From: Lumbricus rubellus
Lineage: Eukaryota > Annelida > Clitellata > Crassiclitellata > Lumbricidae
Length of the DNA stretch: 64,000 nt
Assembly (NCBI GenBank): GCA_945859605.1
Contig: OX243822.1
Span: 25,074,185 to 25,138,184, forward strand
Direction: 5' to 3'
Shown in pieces: positions 57,845 to 64,000 of this stretch. The position numbers and the translations under genes are program-made. Position 1 is the stretch's first letter. Each line of letters begins with the position of its first letter. The notes beneath the pieces were generated by a model that saw nothing but the letters and a program-made list of their open reading frames with translations, was not told the origin of the DNA and did not search any database.

Positions 57845-58135
57845 AGTAAAGTAAAGTCCTATCCCGTTCCATGAGGAACATAGGGAGGCGCTCATCTCTT
57901 TTTCCATGGCCCTGAGCCAGCAATGGACGAATCCCAAGGTCCTGGACACGGGGCCAGCGTATCGCAGGACTTGCTGTTTACTTCCCAGCTTACGCCGGTA
58001 CCAAAATACTGCTTGGTGACAGAGGCACGTGTGCGTAAACAACTTGCCCAAGGTCGTTACTCGTAGTCGAACTCGCAACCTCTCGCTCTGTGAGCGGACG
58101 CGTTACCGGTCCGCCACCAAGCAGGTCGCACAAAG
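57845..58135 (-). mobile_element. tRNA-derived SINE (minus), second family
   Basis: On the minus strand, an A-box-like tggtggcggaccggtaacg and a B-box-like gcgagttcgactac are followed by aacgaccttgggcaagttg, then a long unrelated body ending ggaacgggataggactttac and a ctttactt repeat. It shares the aacgacc-tgggcaagtt box with 39236-39372. Confidence 0.7.
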
Positions 58136-58301
58136 CAGAAACTCACTCGAAAAACCATAGTCATCTACATGTATTATAATAGTCTGCGTGCACTCATTTC
58201 ATTTTGCGTCATCCCTGTACATTTGGTTGATGCTAGCATAATATTTCAAGATCAATACCTGCTCTATTCAAATAAGAAAGCGTGTAGGCTATATATATAG
58301 T

Positions 58302-58303
<2 letters not shown>

Positions 58304-58354
<51 letters not shown>
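58304..58354. repeat. (TA)n microsatellite
   Basis: About 25 perfect TA units. Confidence 0.97.
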
Positions 58355-58355
<1 letters not shown>

Positions 58356-58643
58356 CTATTTATCGTATCTTTGTCGTAAACTGGATTGATGCAATTATTG
58401 CTGTATATCTGCTCTTTCGGACAACCCTTTTGACTCAACGCAGCGCTCGTGAATAAGCTGGTGCCCCGCGCTTGACTTTCAAGTAGGCTAGCGCTTTACA
58501 ATTTCGGAGATTACGATTACGATTAGAATTATACAGAAAAGTGCTTTATCTTCGTTGCATTTTTTCTACTTGCATTATAATGTGTTGAATCTTCATTCAT
58601 ATAATTACAAGGAGTTACCTTCATTCACATTACTAAGAGTTAC

Positions 58644-58862
58644 CTTCTTTGCATGTTCTTTCGAACTGAACTGTGATGGATGTGTTGGTGAGACAAGCTT
58701 CTCGCTGCAGTTCGCAATTGTTGTCATAAGTCTTGTTATCACTGCCGCAGATGGGAGAGTAAGTGGATGGACAGACAGTGTCACAGACGCACGTGGCTTG
58801 TGGTTGATGTACGGAGTCACAATGAGTGCCAGTCGGACAAGAGATTTCTTCGCAGTTGGATC
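58644..58862 (-). CDS. FOLN+Kazal exon 6
   Basis: Acceptor tgttgctatag, donor GTAACT, 219 nt. It has no internal ATG start. The minus-strand frame gives NCEEISCPTGTHC, then CVCDTVC, PICGSDNKTYDNNC, ACLTN and a final Cys, all ten cysteines. Ser at P1 (CPSTYSP). Confidence 0.93.
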
Positions 58863-58869
58863 CTATAGC

Positions 58870-59400
58870 AACAGCAGCAGATCAACTTTGGCTGAACATA
58901 AAACTTGGCACTTAACACCGAGTGGTTTTATCCAAGTGGCGCCTCATATTCATAATGCATAGACCTACGTATATGCATAATACATAAATTTAACGCACAG
59001 TCGCACACATGCCTATATACATTGATGCATACATACATTGATACATGCAGACACAGTTCTACAGAAATAAATGCTTACAAGCATACACACATAACATACC
59101 CCCATATAAGCGTACACATGTGAAACTTAATGACTTTAAACTGCGATCGCATTCATATCGATCTATCACATAAATTGCATCAAAATCGTCTTGTGCTCTG
59201 TTCAACCTGACAGTTCTGCTGAGAGCCAAGGAAATGTGCTATAAGATAACATAGGCGTTCATGCCACTCCTAATTATAGTCAACAACAAGAGAAGTCGTC
59301 AAGGATCAATGCTGTAATATAGGACGTCCCTAAACTCATATGCATTACATTACTCATTCAGTATTACCATCTGTAGAGAAACAAAAGCGCTATATAAGTT
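58870..59400. other. Kazal-gene intron, no further feature
   Basis: Contains acatacattgatacatgca-type weak repeats near 59020-59060 only. Confidence 0.5.
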
Positions 59401-59418
59401 GCACACGCGTTCACTCAC

Positions 59419-59637
59419 CTTCTGAGCAGACTCCGTTGTATAATCCGGTGATGGTGGTGTTAGCCTTGCAGGCATCGGTGTTCATCTGACAATAGTTGAT
59501 GTGGGTCTTGTTGTCGGAGCCACAGACGGGAAAATAGTAGTCATTACATTGCGTGTTACACGCACAAGATGTCTGGTTGTTGGCATCGACCTGACAGGTC
59601 ATCAACTCAGGACAAGCCACATTGTTGCAATACTCCG
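59419..59637 (-). CDS. FOLN+Kazal exon 5
   Basis: Acceptor tctgtttgcag, donor GTGAGT, 219 nt. Ten cysteines (CNNVAC, TCQVD, CACNTQC, VCGSDNKTHINYC, AC, GVC). The usual TY before the fourth Kazal Cys reads TH. Asp at P1. NNQT and ANTT are potential N-glycosylation sites. Confidence 0.93.
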
Positions 59638-59794
59638 CTGCAAACAGATAGAGCCAATATTATTGTTATCGGGGTGATAATTATGTCATGGCTCTATCAA
59701 TAGCCCTTCATTTTCATTACTCTGTCCTGTTTCTGTGCATTGTTCAAACGAACACGTCATAAGTACTATATGCTTTTATGAATAGCCGTCATAT

Positions 59795-59940
59795 TATTCA
59801 CAAGAGCGCCAGCAATTAGTAATGTCATATAATGCAATTAGGTTATTTTATAGCGCCAGCAATTAGTAATGTCATATAATGCAATTAGGTTATTTTATAG
59901 CGCCAGCAATTAGTAATGTCATATAATGTACATGTAATTC
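59795..59940. repeat. Tandem repeat, about 59-bp unit, three copies
   Basis: gcgccagcaattagtaatgt, catataatgcaattaggtta, ttttata repeated. Confidence 0.9.
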
Positions 59941-60027
59941 GGTATTGTTATAGTTCCTCTTACAGTCATATTCATTCAGTAGCGCTGCCAGTACAAGAAC
60001 CCCGACAGAAGAAATAGGTTGCTTGTT

Positions 60028-60135
60028 GCTGTCTAGGGACACTGTGCCATAACATATTATTTGTATCACCCTCCTCCTTTATCTTGGCTTGGGACTGGCA
60101 CAGTGCACTGTCAGAGTGCGAACAGTGGCATGCGT
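60028..60135 (+). repeat. Dispersed repeat R1
   Basis: gacactgtgccataacata, tcaccctcctcctttatcttgg, ggactggcac..., gtcagagtgcgaacagtggc. It contains a short internal duplication (cacagtgcactg). Confidence 0.65.
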
Positions 60136-60252
60136 CTTGAGAAGAGTGATAATTATGTATATTACGCTCCAGAGAGGAAAGATTCGCACGCAAAGTGAAC
60201 GAATGGGTTCCAATGACCACATACATGTAGTTAATCAAGAGACTCCACCGTT

Positions 60253-60446
60253 CAGGGCTTTTTTAACGTGCAGTTGTACACATAATGTGCAGTTCTAAAT
60301 GTATTTGTGCAGTTGTAGAACCACTTCTGTACAGATAAAACTTGCAAAAATGGTCATTGTCTCCTGATTGGAAGTAATTTGCCATGGAGGATGGGAATGA
60401 AAAGAAGGGGTTGTGCAGTTCTAAAAATTCCTTAAAAACAGCCCTA
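60253..60446 (+). mobile_element. MITE with CAGGGCT termini, copy 2
   Basis: cagggcttttttaacg to ttaaaaacagccct(a). Flanks ccaccgtt (60245-60252) and ccaccgct (60447-60454) agree at 7 of 8. Confidence 0.8.
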
Positions 60447-60495
60447 CCACCGCTGTGACAACAATAAACACGTCTAACCAGATTAGTAGTATTTT

Positions 60496-60655
60496 CATGG
60501 GCGGAGTTTATCGGGGGCTAGGGGGAGCTAAGCCTCCCCAAGAAGGCCCAGATTCAGCTTTTTTTAACCATGAAAATGATATCTTATTCCGGGCTTAGCC
60601 CCCTAAGAAGGCATTAGCCCCCCCCCCCAAGAACGGAAACCAAACTCCGCCCATG
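60496..60655 (+). mobile_element. MITE with CATGGGCGGAGTTT termini, copy 2
   Basis: Ends catgggcggagttt and aaactccgcccatg are perfect inverted repeats; AGTATTTT is duplicated on both sides (60488-60495, 60656-60663). 160 bp. Confidence 0.9.
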
Positions 60656-60760
60656 AGTATTTTTTAGCTTTTGTCTGCCGGGAAACCATTTAGATTAGTA
60701 TTATTATTATAGACTGTGGGTGAAAACTGTGAGGCGCAATAACGTCGTACGGTTACTTAC

Positions 60761-60979
60761 GGTAGGAGCATTGACCTGTGCGTATCACAGTGACATTGAC
60801 GTGCGCCATACAAGTCAGTCTATTGAAATCACACAAGTTCTGGTATGTGATTCCGTCGCTACCACAGATAGGGTCGTACGTGTAGTCACAGTTCTGAATA
60901 CAGCCGCAGAATGGTCGATTATTCTCATCAACGCTGCACAGTCTGTCTGCTGGACACTGGTGACCCTTGCAGACAGATC
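60761..60979 (-). CDS. FOLN+Kazal exon 4
   Basis: Acceptor tactgtatag, donor GTAAGT, 219 nt. Ten cysteines (CKGHQC, LCSVDENNRPFC, CIQNC, ICGSDGITYQNLC, TC, GQC). Tyr at P1 (CDYTYD), the only P1 in the array that would suit a chymotrypsin-like target. Confidence 0.94.
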
Positions 60980-61104
60980 CTATACAGTAAAGACATAATT
61001 TATGATAAAATAGAATTAAGCGTGTATATATCGAGGCATTCGATGGATGGATAAAAGGTTTTACTCGTCGCTCAAACCTCAAGTGTTCGATTGGTCGTCT
61101 GATT

Positions 61105-61200
61105 TTAGTCAGATATTAATATAATTTAGTTAGAAATTAATGTAATTTTAGTTAGAAATTAATATAATTTAGTTAGAAATTAATATAATTTAGTTAGGTA
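61105..61200. repeat. Tandem repeat, about 23-bp AT-rich unit
   Basis: aatataatttagttagaaatt repeated four times. Confidence 0.88.
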
Positions 61201-61218
61201 ATAAGTGGAGTGACTTTC

Positions 61219-61325
61219 GTTCATTCATTCATTCATTCATTCATTCAGAGCATTTATATAGCGCCCCTTCAAGAAACAACTCAGAGGCACTCTCAGCCCA
61301 AACACGAACAAAGAAAAACGACTTC
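61219..61325 (-). mobile_element. LINE 3' end (minus)
   Basis: (ATTC)n, then tatatagcgccccttcaag and actcagaggcactctcagcc: reverse of the GSASE LINE terminus. Confidence 0.8.
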
Positions 61326-61842
61326 AGAGATTCAATATTTCATCGTTTTAATTTGGTGTTCCGTTATTTGCAGCGTTGTTATAGGTGAGATGGAGAGGCA
61401 GCAACAATAGTCTATCAATGAAATGAGGTTGTGAAGTACATCAACGATGTATGACATTGTCTGCGCAGCGTCACAAATGCAGAAATGACTACAGCGATTT
61501 CTCCATAATTATATTTTTAAGAAATTGGTGTTATGCGTGTAACAACTTGTTACAGAGGAGAACAGAGTAGTCGAAGCAACATGAAGCTGTAATTTACCAA
61601 GTGTTTCTAGAATAATTAATATTTAAGGAACTGTTATTGGATTCAAGTAGAGCTGATATGTGAAGTCTTAGAATGGATCTTCGAGATCGCTGTTCCCTCT
61701 CGTGACTCTGCACTGGAATTCCTCTCTTCTGCGACTGTGACCTTCTGTCAGTCAAAACTGCGGTCAAAATACATTAACAGTTCTGAAATGTTCCTTTTGT
61801 GATTTCTGCACTTTTGTTTAGGTGTAACTGAATCCGACTTAC

Positions 61843-62061
61843 CTTTTAGGCAGTATCCTTTGTAGGCCACTCGGATGCGTGTGGCCGAAGTGCATGCGTC
61901 CTTGTAGAGTTCGCATTCATTGCCATAGGTTCGGTCATTGGTACCACAAACAATGTCCGTCTTGTCTGGACATTGAGCAACACAGATGCAGACTGGACGA
62001 CGACGTTTATTGACAGCACATCGTGTACCGTTAGGACAAGAGAATCCATCACAGACAGTTG
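61843..62061 (-). CDS. FOLN+Kazal exon 3
   Basis: Acceptor gttccatgtag, donor GTAAGT, 219 nt. Ten cysteines (CDGFSC, RCAVNKRRRPVC, CVAQC, VCGTNDRTYGNEC, AC, GYC). Asp at P1. The KRRRP stretch in the FOLN part is strongly basic, a possible heparin-binding patch. Confidence 0.94.
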
Positions 62062-62583
62062 CTACATGGAACAAAACGAAATTGCTGTAGCAACTCTTAA
62101 AATTCTTATTAATTATTTTTATTAAGTTGTAATTATTTCGGGGTTAATCGGGAATCAGGTTTGTTATCATCATGGTTAATTGAAGCATTGCCATGAAATA
62201 AATGATTATGGGCAAATTTGAAGTTATATTTTGCGTCAGTTGAAAATTAGATTAAGCTGAAATCTTTCACCGCTTTTTTTACCAAGTTTTTCTTCTGTTG
62301 GCTTCCAACAACATTTAATCGCGAATTCGAAACTACATGTTTTAGGTCTAGGCCTATAGCCTAACTCAAAAATAATTTTTGAAATTCATCTTAACTCGCA
62401 GTATCCCATCAATTCGCTCATTTGATGTTTTATTCGTTTTCTTGTGTTATTAGAAATCCTGCTTCTGTAGGCCCCTATGCTGTTTGTGTGAATGTCATAG
62501 ACCTCAACATAAAATGATAGAAGAAGTGAGTTTAGAATAAGTATTATACGAGTGAGATGGTTAATTGGTTTTTGGTTGCTAAC

Positions 62584-62799
62584 CTCGAATGCATTCGCCT
62601 GTGTATGCGACCGTGATGTCTGCATTCGTCAGACATGCCTTCCTTTGAAGATCGCATTCTGTCATATATGTCTGGTCATCGCTGCCACACACTGGATCAG
62701 GAAAGTTGGAACATGTCTGAATGCAGACACAGACGGCTTGATCGCCGACGACAGCACATTCTCTGTTCACGAGACACGTGGTTGCGGCGCATATGGCAC
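62584..62799 (-). CDS. FOLN+Kazal exon 2
   Basis: Acceptor cacctgtttag, donor GTTAGC, 216 nt. Ten cysteines (ICAATTC, ECAVVGDQAVC, CIQTC, VCGSDDQTYMTEC, AC, GEC). Asn at P1. Confidence 0.94.
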
Positions 62800-62879
62800 C
62801 TAAACAGGTGGCCAAAATTTTATGATAAGCATGCGAATAATAGTATAGCCTACCTGATTTCCAGAAATGTATCGAGCAT

Positions 62880-63095
62880 GTTCCATAAACAAGAATTGGT
62901 TCCATAAGCAAGAATTGGTTGTTCCATAAAGAAGTATTAGTTCCATAAAGAACTATTAGTTCCATAAAGAAGTATTAGTTCCATAAACAAGTACATGTAT
63001 TTGTTCCATAAACAAGTATTGGTGTCATGACCAAGTATTGGTTCCACAAACAAGTATTGGTTCCACAAACAAGTATTGGTTCCATAAACAAGTAT
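62880..63095. repeat. Minisatellite, about 20-bp unit
   Basis: ttccataaacaagtattggt units (about ten) with aagaa variants; in the intron between Kazal exons 1 and 2. Confidence 0.92.
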
Positions 63096-63354
63096 TGTAC
63101 TCTATCTTCGATATAGTAAAAAATAGTTGTCAATAAATTATGTCTAGGGAAAGGATTCGCATAATTATATACAGTAATGCATAAGGCATATAATATAATT
63201 ATATGCACTGTACATATATAAAAATATATATTATGCCTAGGCCTACAATTGTGTATCTAATTATATGTACTGGTTCTGCACTTTAGAATCAGCTCTCTCC
63301 ATTGACACGTCCTTCATTAACGAATCATAACTTTCTTTTCTCATGGTCATTGGA

Positions 63355-63425
63355 ACTGGGAGCGCCTCTGATTGGTGTGCTCTGTGAGAGGTGCTTTCTA
63401 ATTTTACACATACAATGCAATAAAA
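63355..63425 (+). mobile_element. LINE/SINE-type 3' tail
   Basis: gggagcgcctctgattgg, then gtgagaggtgctttctaat and an acaatgcaat end: a diverged form of the common tail. Confidence 0.5.
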
Positions 63426-63635
63426 TATGTATAATAATAATTATATAGCTTACAATGAATAAAATGTACTATACACGCTTCTTAAATTCTCAACAAATCC
63501 AAAGAGAATATTTACAGAGGTCAAATTTCTTACTTGTAGATGCCAGATATTCTTCGCCACAAAGACACGTCCTGTGTCGAAGACCATTAATCTTTGTTCA
63601 GTGGCTGAGCCGTGATCAGCTGCAGTGATACTCAC

Positions 63636-63848
63636 CTACATCCTGGCATTGACCGTCAGAGACGACCATGATGCTGGAGCTGGCACTGCAGGTTTCGATG
63701 GGAAGCGTACAGTAGCCAGAGATTGTTTTGTTGTAAATGGAACAGATCGATATCAAAGGATCGCCATCACCGACGCACGATGCTTTGATGTTCTCGTTCA
63801 CAGCACAGTGGCTGCCCAGAGGACACCTTACGCCATGGCAGGGTGTAC
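63636..63848 (-). CDS. FOLN+Kazal exon 1 in window, degenerate
   Basis: Acceptor tgtgcgtgtag, donor GTGAGT, 213 nt, phase 1 to phase 1. The FOLN half is normal (CHGVRC, HCAVNENIKASC), but Kazal Cys1 and Cys2 are gone (CVGDGDPL). The signature CGSDxxTYxxxC has become CSIYNKTISGYC. Later cysteines (ETC, GQC) remain. The gene continues upstream past the right edge, so its start, signal peptide and total Kazal count are unknown. Confidence 0.82.
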
Positions 63849-63900
63849 CTACACGCACATAAAAATGGTAGAATCGATCTCCACTCATTTATGTTAATTG

Positions 63901-64000
63901 AAGAAGAAGAAGAAGAAGAAGAAGAAGAAGAAGAAGAAGAAGAAGAAAAAGAAGAAGAAGAAGAAGAAGAACAACAACAACAACAAGAACAACAAGAGCA
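63901..64000. repeat. (GAA)n tract at window edge
   Basis: About 24 gaagaagaa units turning into caacaac and aacaagaac. Confidence 0.97.

Noticed and set aside
62880..63095. CRISPR-like or regulatory array
   Set aside because: Simple 20-bp intronic minisatellite without spacers.

Overview
This looks like an intron-rich, AT-leaning metazoan nuclear genome. Short exons have GT/AG splice sites. The region is dense in DNA-transposon relics, LINE 3' ends, tRNA-derived SINEs and simple repeats. Extracellular modules sit in separate exons in phase 1 (FOLN/Kazal units, a SUEL-type galactose-binding lectin domain). The palindromic motif AGGCCT, often as taggcctac, recurs throughout. I infer a marine invertebrate, possibly a deuterostome, but the sequence alone does not fix the species. 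No bacterial-type operons, rRNA genes or intact tRNA genes were seen.

Layout. 1-120: possible last exon of an upstream gene. 1404-4322 (+): the 3' end of a single-pass membrane receptor-like gene with two stalk exons, a transmembrane exon and a long cytoplasmic exon carrying about ten short tyrosine motifs. 11752-13319 (-): a diverged paralogue of that transmembrane and tail module, interrupted near its C-terminus by a foldback element. Further tyrosine-bearing terminal exons lie at 14891-15120 (-) and 26261-26397 (-). A signal-peptide exon (28389-28485) and a SUEL lectin exon with a frame break (27286-27601) lie upstream of the latter. The stretch between is mostly repeats, including LINE reverse transcriptase pieces at 15336-16320 and 20299-22339.

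28.5-40 kb: a repeat landscape with several MITEs whose target-site duplications can be read directly, including a nested insertion at 35577-36518.

40318-49392: a 9,075-bp element with 248-bp terminal inverted repeats and a 6-bp flanking GGCCTA. It carries one recognisable gene, a protein-primed family-B DNA polymerase of Polinton/Maverick type on the minus strand. Unusually, this gene is split into seven phase-compatible exons. Its N-terminal part adds coiled-coil, low-complexity and Cys-rich segments, and its C-terminal end has a frame break. No integrase, ATPase, protease or capsid gene was recognised inside the element.

49.4-52.5 kb: LINE fragments and very long (ATT)n tracts. 52523-63848 (-): ten consecutive FOLN+Kazal exons of one large secreted or extracellular protein that runs off the right edge. 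All ten are in phase 1. Two (the first and ninth) have lost Kazal cysteines. Its introns are filled with mariner, hAT, SINE and LINE remnants and minisatellites.

The host genes suggest cell-surface or secreted recognition and matrix functions. Much of the rest is mobile DNA, and the single-gene PolB element is the most unusual component.
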